NCBI GenBank assembly: GCA_019240405.1
Contig: JAFAYL010000020.1
Span: forward strand, 124,001-188,000
Source: Acidobacteriaceae bacterium
Lineage (GTDB): Bacteria; Acidobacteriota; Terriglobia; Bryobacterales; Bryobacteraceae
Direction of reading: 5' to 3'
Length of the DNA stretch: 64,000 nt
The notes beneath the pieces are model-generated. The model was given only the letters and a program-made list of their open reading frames with translations. It did no database searches and had not been told where the DNA came from. How positions within the stretch are numbered: position 1 is the first letter of the stretch; each line of letters begins with the position of its first letter. Shown one piece after another: positions 54,290 to 63,261 of this stretch. Position numbers and translations under genes: made by a program.

Positions 54290-55237
54290 CTAAAGCTGCA
54301 GCTTCATCTCCCCCTTCCCCCATACCGTCTGCCTTCCCACTCCCGTCCATTGCGCGGCTCGGAGATATGGCACAAATTCCGTCAACTCGCCTTCGTACTC
54401 GGCTTCGCCGATGAAGCCGCCGATCGGGTGCACCTGTCCTGTCCGGCTGCTGCGTCGGCGCACATCCACCTGCTCGATATCGCAGCGCACCATGCGCACA
54501 CGCGTGGCTCGCTCGCCGAATGCGCGAAAGTCAATCTCGAGCGGTCCCGAATCATAAAGCTCGCGCAGCGTGCTCAATCGATCGCGAATGCGAGCAATAA
54601 GCACTCCGAACTCGGGGCGCTCGGCCAAATGCTGACCTGCTTTCAGCTCGGTCGGAGTCACGAATCGCACGCGCACTCGCTCGATCTGCTCGACCTGCCC
54701 TCCGTGGGGCGCTTCCAAATTCAGCACTAGAGGCTCCGCACAATTCTGCAACAGAAACGTCTTGCCATCATAGATCCTTGTCGCCGGCTCGCCATTTTCA
54801 TCACGCGCGAAAACCTCGGTTAACTCGGCACGCCCGCGGCCCGGGCCTAAACCTTCGCGTGATAACTGCGCGAACGCGAGGACAAGATATGCGATCGCGG
54901 GACTGCGCATATCGAACAAGTTGAGATCGAAGAAAAAATTCTCGCCGGCGAGTACTGTGCGCCCGTCCAAATGCGTTGCCCGAAAAACAAACGGTCGCGG
55001 CCAGTCAACGAGCCCGCTTGGTCCCTGCGCAGTGGCTCGGGGCTCGAACATGCGCGCGTAGGGACATTCCGCGCGCAAATCGCAAGACACCGCGCCCGGG
55101 CAATGCTGGACGCACGCAATCCGGCGAAAGATCATGCCGAAAGCGCCGCGCAGCAGATTCGCCGGCTTGCCGGGCGGAAAGTGAACCGGCTGCCGCGCGA
55201 CGAACGAAAATCTCAAGGCGTAGAGCCGGAATTGCAA
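54290..55237 (-). CDS. cas6: CRISPR RNA-processing endoribonuclease Cas6
   Basis: A 315-residue RAMP protein expected to cut the pre-crRNA at the base of the repeat hairpin. It has a Cys cluster typical of the longer Cas6 form (Cys42, Cys46, Cys52, Cys58 with CPYARMFEP) and the C-terminal glycine-rich RAMP loop TGVGRQTVWGKGEM. It is on the minus strand, apart from the effector operon. It starts 18 nt after an unrecognised gene and may share its promoter near lpxB. Confidence 0.9.
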   Translation of the reverse strand: MQFRLYALRFSFVARQPVHFPPGKPANLLRGAFGMIFRRIACVQHCPGAVSCDLRAECPYARMFEPRATAQGPSGLVDWPRPFVFRATHLDGRTVLAGENFFFDLNLFDMRSPAIAYLVLAFAQLSREGLGPGRGRAELTEVFARDENGEPATRIYDGKTFLLQNCAEPLVLNLEAPHGGQVEQIERVRVRFVTPTELKAGQHLAERPEFGVLIARIRDRLSTLRELYDSGPLEIDFRAFGERATRVRMVRCDIEQVDVRRRSSRTGQVHPIGGFIGEAEYEGELTEFVPYLRAAQWTGVGRQTVWGKGEMKLQL

Positions 55238-55255
55238 GCTGCCAGCGCGGTGCTT

Positions 55256-56095
55256 CTATTTCTCTTTGGATTGCTCGGAGTCTTCCGCGAACACGGAGTA
55301 ACCGGCGGGAGGGAGATAAAACGATTTCAGTAGGTTCAACCGCTTTCGGAGATAGCGGCTGGGGAGCTGCCGCGGCCCTGTCTCAACGTCGATGTCGCAG
55401 CAGATGCCGTGCAGGTAAAGCGTGAGCGTATCGATGAACGACTGCCGGACATAGTCGCCGAACAGCGGGCTCTCGCGCTTCACATTGGGTTGACGCCGCA
55501 GCAGAAGCTGCTTGGCTTGCCAGCTATCGTCGTCCACCTCGCCATGAACGCTCGCGACGAGCTCTTCGCGGATCATTGATTTGTACGCAAGGGCGACTTC
55601 GGTTGACCACTTCTCCGCAACCAGACCCGCCAGCCGGCGGTAGAGCCGGTAATGGTATTCGGCAACGTCCTGCTCTTTCAGGGCGAAGACGAGTATGGTC
55701 TCATTCTCGAAACTCACTTGAGATGCCCACGATTGCTGGCCCTCAGCCGGCCTTTCCGAAACAACGAAATCTGCGACCTTTTCTAGCGAAGCTCGGGTCT
55801 TCCTTCTCGCTGTGCCGGCGGATCCCCGTTCATGGCAGCGCTCGAGATATGGCACCAGCAGAATGGAGATGCGCGGCAGCATTTGCGCAATGGCCGGCGG
55901 CAACGCCGCGACCGGCTCCTCCAAATACTCCTTCAGCACTTCCTCGCTCATCGGAAGCGAGGCGCAGAAGTACGCAAAAGTGTTGCTTAACGGAATGACT
56001 TCGCTTCGAATTCGTTCCGCAAATTGACCCACGCTGACTCGGGCAAGGTTGACCTGAGTCGAGCTGGCCGGGGTGGGTTCCCGTTGGCTGGACAT
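55256..56095 (-). CDS. Unrecognised 279-residue protein upstream of cas6
   Basis: From ATG 56095 the protein is ~279 residues and mostly helical, without signal peptide or membrane span. Distinct segments are LLVPYLERCHERGSAG, a central beta-rich part near SFENETILVFALKEQDVAEY, and RYLRKRLNLLKSFYLPPAGY near the end. I recognise no domain. A longer frame to 56227 overlaps the lpxB start and is less likely. It is in line with cas6 (18-nt gap) and divergent from lpxB, so either a CRISPR accessory role or a housekeeping role is possible. Confidence 0.65.
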   Translation of the reverse strand: MSSQREPTPASSTQVNLARVSVGQFAERIRSEVIPLSNTFAYFCASLPMSEEVLKEYLEEPVAALPPAIAQMLPRISILLVPYLERCHERGSAGTARRKTRASLEKVADFVVSERPAEGQQSWASQVSFENETILVFALKEQDVAEYHYRLYRRLAGLVAEKWSTEVALAYKSMIREELVASVHGEVDDDSWQAKQLLLRRQPNVKRESPLFGDYVRQSFIDTLTLYLHGICCDIDVETGPRQLPSRYLRKRLNLLKSFYLPPAGYSVFAEDSEQSKEK

Positions 56096-56186
56096 CTGGG
56101 TTTTCGACCTCGATTCTAGCAGAGGCGGGGTGGGGTGCTTGGCCCGGCTAGCACGCCTTCCGCTGTTACACTTGAAGCACACGAAA

Positions 56187-57368
56187 GTGCGGTTTTTGAT
56201 TTCCGCCGGCGAAGCATCGGGCGACATGTATGCCGCCGGAGTGGTTTCCGAGCTATCTCGCCGCTACCCCGGCGCGGAATTCTACGGATCTGCGGGGCCG
56301 AAGCTCCAACAGGCGGGTGTTAGGCCAGTGATGGACTTCGCAAAATTGAACGTAGTTGGGCTCGCAGAAGTCGCAGGTCATCTCCCCGGAATTTATCGCG
56401 AATACCGCAAGCTGATTCGCTTTGCTGAGGAACAACCCCCTGATGCGGCGCTTCTGACCGACAGCCCCGATTTTCACCTCCGCCTGGCGCGCCATCTCAA
56501 ACGGCTGAAAGTGCCGGTGTTCTATCTAGTGGCTCCCCAGGTTTGGGCCTGGCGTCCAGGGCGAGTCAAGGCAATTCGAGACGTTGTCGGCAAACTCTTC
56601 TGCCTTTTTCCGTTCGAGGAGGCATGGTTTCGCGATCGAGGCGTAGACGCCATATATATAGGACATCCGCTAGCGCGAATGGCCCGCATTCAAACGCCGC
56701 GAGATCAGTTTTTTGCAAGACACGGATTGACTCAAAATGCCACGCTGCTGGTACTACTCCCAGGCAGCCGGGTTGGCGAGGCCGGGAGGCATCTTCCCAT
56801 CCTCCTCGAAACGGTCGCCAAGCTTCGTCAGGAATTCGCCTTTTCAGCGATCTGGACGATCCCGCCTGCGTTTCAGGTTCACACGCTGTTGACAACTTTT
56901 CGGGAACGCGTTCGAGCATTATCCATCCAAATAATTGAAAACGAGACTTGGGACTGCATAGGTCACGCCGATCTTGCGCTAGCCGCCAGCGGAACCGTAA
57001 CGGTGGAAGCGGCCGTACTGGGCACTCCCATGATCACCTTCTATAAGGTTTCCCCGCTGAGCTGGTGGGCGGGGAGGCGGCTCGTCAAGGTTCCCTTTTT
57101 ATCCATGGTCAATTTAATCGCAAATCGCGAGATCGTTCCCGAACTCATACAACAGGACATGACGGCGGATAACATCGCGCGAGAGGCCGAGGAGTTGATT
57201 GCAAACCCGGCGCGTGCCGGCCGCATGCGGGCCGAATTAGAAGCGGTTCGCCTGGCGCTTCGAGGCGAAGATGATCCGTTCGAGCGCGCTGCCGATGGGA
57301 TCGTGCAGGCGCTTTCTGGTCAATCCACCGCGCAGGCAGCAAGTTTCTTGCGCTCGGGAGAGAATTAA
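56187..57368 (+). CDS. lpxB: Lipid-A-disaccharide synthase
   Basis: A 393-residue GT19 enzyme when started at GTG 56187, which matches the family N-terminus (FLISAGEASGDMYAAGVVSE). It joins UDP-2,3-diacylglucosamine to lipid X to give the lipid A disaccharide. Other conserved parts are KLNVVGLAEVAGHLP, LVAPQVWAWRPGRVK, LLPGSRVGE and LAASGTVTVEAAVLGTP. The gene shows that the organism makes lipopolysaccharide. The other lpx genes are not in this window. An in-frame ATG at 56073 would add 38 residues that do not fit. Confidence 0.94.
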   Translation: MRFLISAGEASGDMYAAGVVSELSRRYPGAEFYGSAGPKLQQAGVRPVMDFAKLNVVGLAEVAGHLPGIYREYRKLIRFAEEQPPDAALLTDSPDFHLRLARHLKRLKVPVFYLVAPQVWAWRPGRVKAIRDVVGKLFCLFPFEEAWFRDRGVDAIYIGHPLARMARIQTPRDQFFARHGLTQNATLLVLLPGSRVGEAGRHLPILLETVAKLRQEFAFSAIWTIPPAFQVHTLLTTFRERVRALSIQIIENETWDCIGHADLALAASGTVTVEAAVLGTPMITFYKVSPLSWWAGRRLVKVPFLSMVNLIANREIVPELIQQDMTADNIAREAEELIANPARAGRMRAELEAVRLALRGEDDPFERAADGIVQALSGQSTAQAASFLRSGEN

Positions 57369-57372
57369 GGTA

Positions 57373-59334
57373 ATGCTACGCAGTTTCAGATGGACATTCG
57401 TTTTCCTGGCCGCCGCGACGCTGTGGGCGCAAGATAAGCGGCCCCGCATCCAGGTTCAGAGTTACACGATCGATGCGGATATCAACCCGCGCACCCAGTC
57501 CATCTCAGCCACCGCGAAAATCAACTTCACGCCGCTCGAGGATGCCTCAGACGCGGTATTTGACTTGAACAACGCCGTGACAGTCTCAAAGGCCGTCGAC
57601 AGTTCGGGCAATCAACTACAAACAACTCATAATCCCCAGGACTTTACGCTCAAGGTTTCGTTTCCCGGCACCCTCCACAAAAATCAGGCGACCGCAATTT
57701 CCGTGACCTACGACGGCAAGTTTACGGGCAACGAAGATTCTCCGGTATCTGGAATCAAATTCGCGGCGCTTCATCCGGATTTCGGCTACCTGCTTTATCC
57801 GTCGCGCTGGTTTCCAGTGAGTGAGTACACGGTCAATCGCTTTGCCGCTGATATTCATGTGACGACTCCCTCCGCCTACCGCGTGATCGCCAGCGGCGAC
57901 GTGAAGACAGATCGCGCGTCGAACGACCGGACGCTGTATTCATTCCACTACGACAAAGCGAGTTTCCCGGGAAGTATCGCCATTGTGAAAGGCGAGCCTG
58001 CAAGGGTTTCGTCGCAGGGAATCACGAGCCAAGTCTATTTTCGAGATCAGCAAGCTGCCGACGCCCAAGCGTACGGCTATGAAGCCGGAAAGGTTTTGAC
58101 GTTTTTGACATCCGAGTACGGCCTCGCGCCGCAAGCAAATCTGACGTTCGTCGAAACTGAAGCGGGTGCGGTGAACGGCTACTCCGCCCCCGGTATCATC
58201 TTCCTGGCGCCCGCATCCATCACGCATCAAGTGAACACGCGCATTCTGGCGAATCAGATTTCGCGTCAATGGTGGGGCGTTTTGGTTTCTCCGAGCTCGC
58301 GCAATCACCTTTGGCTCATGAATGGTCCGGCGCGATTCTCTGAGCTGCTCTATACAGAACACACAGCCGGCGCGGGAGCCGAGGAAAACGATCTCCACTC
58401 GACTTACGTGGAGGCGCTGACCGTAAAAGATCCACCCGTATTGCAAGCCGCGCGGCTCGAAGATTATTCGCCTGAATACTGGGCGCTCACCGCCGCGAAA
58501 GGAGCCGCAATTTTGAACATGCTTCGCGGCATCGTGGGCGATGCGGATCTCAAGAAAGGCTTTCAGGCGTTCATTGACCGGTTCAGCTACAAATCCGTCA
58601 CGAGCGAGGATTTTCAAAAAGCTATGGAGCAGGCCTCAAACCAGGATCTTCGCGGCTTTTTCCTGCAATGGCTTGAATCGAGCGGCTCGCCCGAATTCAA
58701 ACTCGAGTACACGGTACTCAGAACCGCGAAGGGTTTCCGCGTGGTCGGCAAAATCAACCAGGACCTGGACACTTTCCGCATGCCGGTTGATCTCCGCATC
58801 GAAACGGAAGGCAACCCTGAAGACAAGAAAATTGAGGTGACTGGTACTTCTTCCGAGTTCAGCGTCGACACTTTCGGCAAGCCGCGCAAGCTCACTCTTG
58901 ACCCGCAGCATCGAATCCTGCGGTTTGATCCAAGCACTCAGATTGCCGTCGCCATCCGGCGCGGAGAGCAGTTCGTCGAAGTAAACGACTACGCCAGTGC
59001 TTTGCGGGAATACCAAAGAGCATTAGAAGTAAATCGCAATAGTTCGCTTGCGCATTACCGGATCGCCGAGCTGTTCTTCAAGCAAAACAACTTTCAGTCC
59101 GCCGCCAACGAGTTTCGAGCTGCGATCAACGGCGATCTGGAACCCAAATGGACGGAAGTCTGGTCCCACGTGAATCTCGGAAAAATCTTCGACATCACGG
59201 GGCAACGTGATCGAGCAGTTAACGAATACAAACTGGCAATCCGGACTCACGACAATACGGCGGGAGCCCAGGAAGAAGCTGCGCGATACTCGACCAAGCC
59301 CTACGAGCGTCCGAATTTGTTAGGTGAACGCTAG
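57373..59334 (+). CDS. M1-peptidase-like protein with lost zinc site and C-terminal TPR
   Basis: A 653-residue secreted protein (start ATG 57373, TTAAGG just upstream; signal peptide LRSFRWTFVFLAAATLWAQ). The overall fold is aminopeptidase N-like, with QVQSYTIDADINPRTQSIS and QWWGVLVSPS followed by a C-terminal helical/TPR part (~540-640). The zinc ligands of HExxH-x18-E are all replaced: Asn294, Gln295, Arg298 and Asn317. The GAMEN loop reads GAVNGYSAPG. It should therefore be catalytically dead, perhaps a binding or scaffold protein. It starts 4 nt after lpxB. Confidence 0.85.
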   Translation: MLRSFRWTFVFLAAATLWAQDKRPRIQVQSYTIDADINPRTQSISATAKINFTPLEDASDAVFDLNNAVTVSKAVDSSGNQLQTTHNPQDFTLKVSFPGTLHKNQATAISVTYDGKFTGNEDSPVSGIKFAALHPDFGYLLYPSRWFPVSEYTVNRFAADIHVTTPSAYRVIASGDVKTDRASNDRTLYSFHYDKASFPGSIAIVKGEPARVSSQGITSQVYFRDQQAADAQAYGYEAGKVLTFLTSEYGLAPQANLTFVETEAGAVNGYSAPGIIFLAPASITHQVNTRILANQISRQWWGVLVSPSSRNHLWLMNGPARFSELLYTEHTAGAGAEENDLHSTYVEALTVKDPPVLQAARLEDYSPEYWALTAAKGAAILNMLRGIVGDADLKKGFQAFIDRFSYKSVTSEDFQKAMEQASNQDLRGFFLQWLESSGSPEFKLEYTVLRTAKGFRVVGKINQDLDTFRMPVDLRIETEGNPEDKKIEVTGTSSEFSVDTFGKPRKLTLDPQHRILRFDPSTQIAVAIRRGEQFVEVNDYASALREYQRALEVNRNSSLAHYRIAELFFKQNNFQSAANEFRAAINGDLEPKWTEVWSHVNLGKIFDITGQRDRAVNEYKLAIRTHDNTAGAQEEAARYSTKPYERPNLLGER

Positions 59335-59444
59335 TAAACCCCGGGTCAACCCTAGGCCAGTGCTCGTAATGTAAACAAATCCTATGAGTACTCGGGGACA
59401 AATTATCAGCAAAGCCGCACGCTGCACAGGCACTAGTACTCTAG

Positions 59445-59843
59445 ATGTTGCTCTGTTACATCATGCAGTGCCTGACCTGGATGTGGAAAAGCGAATTGAG
59501 TGATAACCTGAAGGTGCCCGAAGAAGAGGTCATTTTGGACGACAGACTCAAGGAGTTGATGCAGGAGCTGGGCAACGCAATCAACGAATCCCTGTCTGAT
59601 TCGGATCGCATCGCAGGCGCAATTGGCGACATTAAGCGCGCCGGCTACGATGTGTTTTTGGTACTCGAGGCAACCATCGGCTTCAACAAGCGGGAAGACG
59701 GCTCAGATTCCGACGGCACGGGAGAAGAATTCGCTTCGGAGCATCCCGTCCAGCATGAGTCAAACGGAAAAATCCGGCTAACCACACAAGACCAGAAATT
59801 CCTTCGTGCGCTGAAAATTTCGCTCGAAGACGAAAAGAAGTAG
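59445..59843 (+). CDS. Small acidic hypothetical protein
   Basis: A frame of 132 codons. The part after residue ~25 looks protein-like: amphipathic helices (RLKELMQELGNAINESLSD, RIAGAIGDIKRAGYDVFL) and an acidic linker, ending LKISLEDEKK. No domain is recognised. The start is uncertain: ATG 59445 has no ribosome binding site, and internal starts (59463, 59481 or a TTG near 59496) are possible. It ends directly against the convergent glycosyltransferase stop. Confidence 0.55.
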   Translation: MLLCYIMQCLTWMWKSELSDNLKVPEEEVILDDRLKELMQELGNAINESLSDSDRIAGAIGDIKRAGYDVFLVLEATIGFNKREDGSDSDGTGEEFASEHPVQHESNGKIRLTTQDQKFLRALKISLEDEKK

Positions 59844-60890
59844 TTACATCCCGTTCAACAATTCCCGGTAGATCGAATACGTGGCTTCAACAGCGCGTTC
59901 CCACGTGTACGATCTTGCGCGCGCCCGTCCCAAATCCGAAAGCTTCCCTCTGAGATCCGGATCTTGAATGAGCCGCACCAGAGCAGACGCCAGCTCATCG
60001 ACGGAATAAGGATCGACCAGTATCGCGGCCTCCCCTGCAACTTCCACGAGCGCGGAGCGGTTCGATGTCACCACCGGTGCGCCGTGAGCCATAGCCTCCA
60101 AAACAGGAATTCCAAATCCTTCGTCGAGCGATGGAAGCACAAAAATGGACGCGCGCGAGTATAATCCGGCCAACTCCGCTCCCGACACATAGCCTGTCAA
60201 TCGGATGCGCTCACGGCAGGCGCTTCGCTCGATCCGCTCAAGAATTCCTCGCGCCTGATAACCCGATTGCGCTCCGGCAAGCACAAGCCGCCAATGACGC
60301 CCTTCATCAGGCAATCGCTCAAAAGCTTCTACCAAGCGCGCGACGTTCTTCCGAATCTGCAGCGCGCCCACAAAAAGGATGATCGGCTCTCTCTGCACAA
60401 CCGCATCGGAGCTTGGTTGGCGAACGCCATGCGGCACTACGCGAATCCTTGACCGATCCACCGCAAGCAAACTGCTCACCTGATTCGCCGTAAACTCCGA
60501 CACAGCAATGATGAGATCAGAATTTCGCGCGGCTCGCTTGGCCTGCTTCGTAAAGCGTTCCCGGAATTCCCGGCTAGAATACTCGCCCGTAATTACGAAC
60601 AGGTCATGAAAAGTAGAAACAACCTTCTTCCCAGGCCGCCAATCAACTCTCTGATTCAGTCCGTGGAAGACATCAGCCGAAAATGTCGAAAAAAGCGGAT
60701 GCAAAAGACGAAGGCGGACGTTTCCCTGCCCCGAACGAGGCGCGCGTATCCGCTGCTTCGCCCGATAGCAGAACAGAAATTGATCCTGCGTGTACTTCTG
60801 CGACAGGCCGGAGAGCAACTCGCGCGAGTAGATTGCGATGCCTGACGGCTGTGGATCAAGGCTGTAGGTCGCATCGAGTGCAATTCGCAC
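59844..60890 (-). CDS. GT4-family glycosyltransferase
   Basis: A 348-residue GT-B glycosyltransferase. The N-terminal acceptor half begins IALDATYSLDPQPSGIAIYS, and the donor-binding half has the linker PIILFVGALQIRKN and the E-x7-E region in PSLDEGFGIPVLEAMAHG. It transfers a sugar, often mannose or glucose, from an activated donor during polysaccharide or glycolipid synthesis. It follows the sigma-54 activator by 9 nt and is probably co-transcribed with it. Confidence 0.9.
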   Translation of the reverse strand: MRIALDATYSLDPQPSGIAIYSRELLSGLSQKYTQDQFLFCYRAKQRIRAPRSGQGNVRLRLLHPLFSTFSADVFHGLNQRVDWRPGKKVVSTFHDLFVITGEYSSREFRERFTKQAKRAARNSDLIIAVSEFTANQVSSLLAVDRSRIRVVPHGVRQPSSDAVVQREPIILFVGALQIRKNVARLVEAFERLPDEGRHWRLVLAGAQSGYQARGILERIERSACRERIRLTGYVSGAELAGLYSRASIFVLPSLDEGFGIPVLEAMAHGAPVVTSNRSALVEVAGEAAILVDPYSVDELASALVRLIQDPDLRGKLSDLGRARARSYTWERAVEATYSIYRELLNGM

Positions 60891-60899
60891 GACCCAATC

Positions 60900-61880
60900 T
60901 TACAGTCCGTATTCCTTCAACTTCCGGTACAGAGTCGTTCGCCCGATTCCCAACATTGCCGCGGCCACCGTTCGATCACCCTTTGTATAGTCGAGCGCAT
61001 CGAGAATCGCTTTCTTCTCTATCTCCGCCAAAGGCATGATGCCCTTGGGCGCTGAGCTACTACTCATCCCGGATGACCCCGAATGCCGGTTTTCGATCTG
61101 CCGTTCAAACGAACGATTCATGACGGTCGACGGGAGCTCGGCCACCGTAATCCAGGGTCCGGAGTTCATTGCGACCATCCGCTGCACGGTGTGCTCCAGC
61201 TCGCGAACGTTGCCCGGCCAGTCATAAGCGATGAGCGAATCCATCACTTCATCGGTCACTTTGTGATCGTTTCCGTACCGCTGTAGGAAATGCGCGATTA
61301 ATGGCGGGATATCGTCCTTGCGCTCGCGCAGCGGAGTCAACCGCAGCCGCATGACGTTTAAACGATAGTAGAGATCCTGTCGAAACCGTTTTGCTTCTAC
61401 TTCGCCGAGGAGATCGCGATTGGTCGCGGCAATCACGCGAAAATTCGAGCTGCGCTGCGTAAGCCCGCCCACGGCGCGAAACTCCTTCTCCTGAAGAACG
61501 CGCAACAGTTTCATCTGCAGTTCGAGCGGAAGCTCTCCGATCTCATCGAAGAAGGCCGTCCCGCCGTTCGCCGCGTCAAGCAGCCCCAGCTTTTGGTTGA
61601 CAGCTCCGGTAAATGCACCTTTGGCGTAGCCGAAAAGCTCGCTCTCCATGAGCTGCCCAACAAGCGACGAGCAATCGACGACTACAAAAGGGCCGCGCCC
61701 TTCCATGTTGTGAATCGCGCGCGCAACGATTTCCTTCCCCGTCCCCGTCTCCCCAAGGATGAGCACGGGGAAACGCGACTTGCCCATGCGCGAGACCAGC
61801 CGGTGCACCTGTTTCATCGCCGGAGAGTTTCCAACCAGCGTGGAAAGAGGCGAAACGTCTAGCGCGATCTGAGGGGTCAC
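60900..61880 (-). CDS. Sigma-54-dependent transcriptional activator without receiver domain
   Basis: A 326-residue AAA+ activator plus Fis-type DNA-binding domain. Walker A is GETGTGKE (43-50), the sigma-54 contact loop GAFTGA is at 88-93 and Walker B is AFFDEIGE (109-116). The C-terminal helix-turn-helix is [19 protein letters not shown]. There is no N-terminal receiver or GAF domain, so activity must be set by another protein or by expression. The start is a GTG at 61880 with no clear ribosome binding site. It sits between rlpA-like and glycosyltransferase genes, which it may control. Confidence 0.9.
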   Translation of the reverse strand: MTPQIALDVSPLSTLVGNSPAMKQVHRLVSRMGKSRFPVLILGETGTGKEIVARAIHNMEGRGPFVVVDCSSLVGQLMESELFGYAKGAFTGAVNQKLGLLDAANGGTAFFDEIGELPLELQMKLLRVLQEKEFRAVGGLTQRSSNFRVIAATNRDLLGEVEAKRFRQDLYYRLNVMRLRLTPLRERKDDIPPLIAHFLQRYGNDHKVTDEVMDSLIAYDWPGNVRELEHTVQRMVAMNSGPWITVAELPSTVMNRSFERQIENRHSGSSGMSSSSAPKGIMPLAEIEKKAILDALDYTKGDRTVAAAMLGIGRTTLYRKLKEYGL

Positions 61881-61937
61881 GAGAGTAGGGGCAGCCTCGT
61901 TATTTAGTGGCAGGGCTGCGAAGAAACTCTCGATACC

Positions 61938-62801
61938 CTATTCCGGCTGTGATGTGACGGCGCTTGGAGCCAGGCTTGGAACGATGTTCGTTCCGGGTTT
62001 GATGACTGTTTCATCGAGACGGACAACAAATACATTCCGGTTCTCCGCGCCCAATACGGTTGCCAGTTCCTGCGCCGCTTTAACCGACGGCTCCTTGCCG
62101 ATGAGAACGCGCCAGAGCGGAACCTTGCCTTGCTTTATGGCGAGTTGAGCGGTTCCGAAACGCTCGGCATATTTCGCTCGCAGGCGCTCAGCATTTTCAG
62201 GAACTGAGAATGCGCCGATCTGAACCGCGTAAAAATCATTTAAAGGAATATCAGCCGGGGCGCCAATCACCTCTAGCCGCACTTGCCCAATGCCGGGCCC
62301 GAGCAGATCAATCTGGCGTGCCGCCGCTTTCGAAAGATCTAGAATGCGCCCCTGGACGAACGGACCGCGATCGATCACCCGAACGTTGACACTCTTGTTA
62401 TTCGCAAGATTTGTCACCTTAAGCCACGTGTTGAAAGGCAGCAGGCGATGCGCCGCGACAAGCGTCTCCATGTCGTAGATCTCGCCATCTGCCGCCGGGC
62501 GTCCGTGATAAGGCACTCCGTACCAGCTTGCGATCCCCTCTTCTGAGTAGCCGACGGAAATCGCCGGCTTCTCTCTCGGCACTTGTGATTCGGTTGTGGG
62601 GGCCTGTGCAGCAACGGAAGGACGGGGAGCTGCTGGAACTCTCGCCACCTGATGATGCTTTCGGCAACCGAGAGAGATGAGCAATGCCGCAGTTATTGCT
62701 GCCACTACCGTCATGACGCTGTGGCGCCGCTTCGTTCCTGAGTCCGGCATCACTGTCGCAATCCGATTCCTTCGTTCGATGACCTGATCATAACTGGCCA
62801 T
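61938..62801 (-). CDS. rlpA: RlpA-like septal protein with double-psi barrel and SPOR domain
   Basis: A 287-residue envelope protein. After a membrane/signal segment (~31-45) with a possible lipid-attachment Cys46, the RlpA double-psi beta-barrel spans ~86-180. It shows ASWYG at 91-95, His118 in AAHRLLPFNT and Asp144 in VIDRGPF, the residues used for lytic transglycosylase activity. A SPOR peptidoglycan-binding domain follows at ~188-265 (FYAVQIGAFSVPENAERL). It probably acts at the septum on denuded glycan strands. The stretch before Cys46 is not a perfect lipobox. Confidence 0.88.
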   Translation of the reverse strand: MASYDQVIERRNRIATVMPDSGTKRRHSVMTVVAAITAALLISLGCRKHHQVARVPAAPRPSVAAQAPTTESQVPREKPAISVGYSEEGIASWYGVPYHGRPAADGEIYDMETLVAAHRLLPFNTWLKVTNLANNKSVNVRVIDRGPFVQGRILDLSKAAARQIDLLGPGIGQVRLEVIGAPADIPLNDFYAVQIGAFSVPENAERLRAKYAERFGTAQLAIKQGKVPLWRVLIGKEPSVKAAQELATVLGAENRNVFVVRLDETVIKPGTNIVPSLAPSAVTSQPE

Positions 62802-62923
62802 GAGCCTTGCTCGAAAGACGAAAAATCGCCCTTGAACGGGTAAAACAAATTTCCTTATCGCCGTTTTTCACCCCTCAAAAGCATCAAGACCCACTCATCG
62901 GAGGATGTCAAGTCATTTTTTGC

Positions 62924-62952
62924 TTGACTTCTTATGCGAAGAATCTTATATA
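62924..62952 (+). promoter_or_regulatory. Sigma-70-type promoter of the lysine-rich mini-gene
   Basis: TTGACT (62924-62929) and TATATA (62947-62952) are separated by 17 bp. The predicted transcript starts near 62959, about 50 nt before the small ORF at 63009. Confidence 0.7.
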
Positions 62953-63008
62953 TGAATCACACTGCGATCTGTAATGGATTGCAAATTTACGTTAGGGAGA
63001 ATCGTTCG

Positions 63009-63092
63009 ATGAAGAACGCAACTAAGAAGTCCGGTGGCTCGAAGAAGTCCGCAAAGAAGAGCTCCGGCAGCAGCAAGAAAAAAGGGAAGTAG
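63009..63092 (+). CDS. 27-residue lysine/serine-rich basic peptide
   Basis: The ORF encodes MKNATKKSGGSKKSAKK followed by SSGSSKKKGK. Nearly all residues are Lys, Ser or Gly. It has a proper ribosome binding site (AGGGAGA, 62993-62999, 9 nt spacing), a near-consensus promoter upstream (62924-62952) and a strong terminator downstream (63137-63169). These three signals make it a real monocistronic gene despite its size. The composition resembles the tails of histone-like and nucleic-acid-binding proteins; that role is inferred. Confidence 0.75.
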   Translation: MKNATKKSGGSKKSAKKSSGSSKKKGK

Positions 63093-63136
63093 ATTTCAAC
63101 CCCGTGAGAGCGGGGAAGCAAGAAATCTAGACTCTT

Positions 63137-63169
63137 CGCCCCCGGGTTTCCGGGGGCGTTTTCTTTTTT
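63137..63169 (+). terminator. Intrinsic terminator of the mini-gene
   Basis: CGCCCCCGG (63137-63145) pairs perfectly with CCGGGGGCG (63150-63158) around a GTTT loop, followed by TTTTCTTTTTT (63159-63169). Confidence 0.92.
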
Positions 63170-63204
63170 AGGTTCCTGCTTTTTGTAAACTTTACCTGCC
63201 CACC

Positions 63205-63236
63205 AAATAGAAAAGGCGCCAGCTTGTGCCGGCGCC
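63205..63236 (-). terminator. Probable intrinsic terminator of the porin-like gene
   Basis: Read on the minus strand, GGCGCC (63236-63231) and GGCGCC (63220-63215) form a GC stem with a short inner pairing, followed by TTTTCTATTT. It lies 26 bp past the stop codon of the gene ending at 63262. Confidence 0.7.
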
Positions 63237-63261
63237 CTTAGTCCTGATCGGTTCCTTCTTT

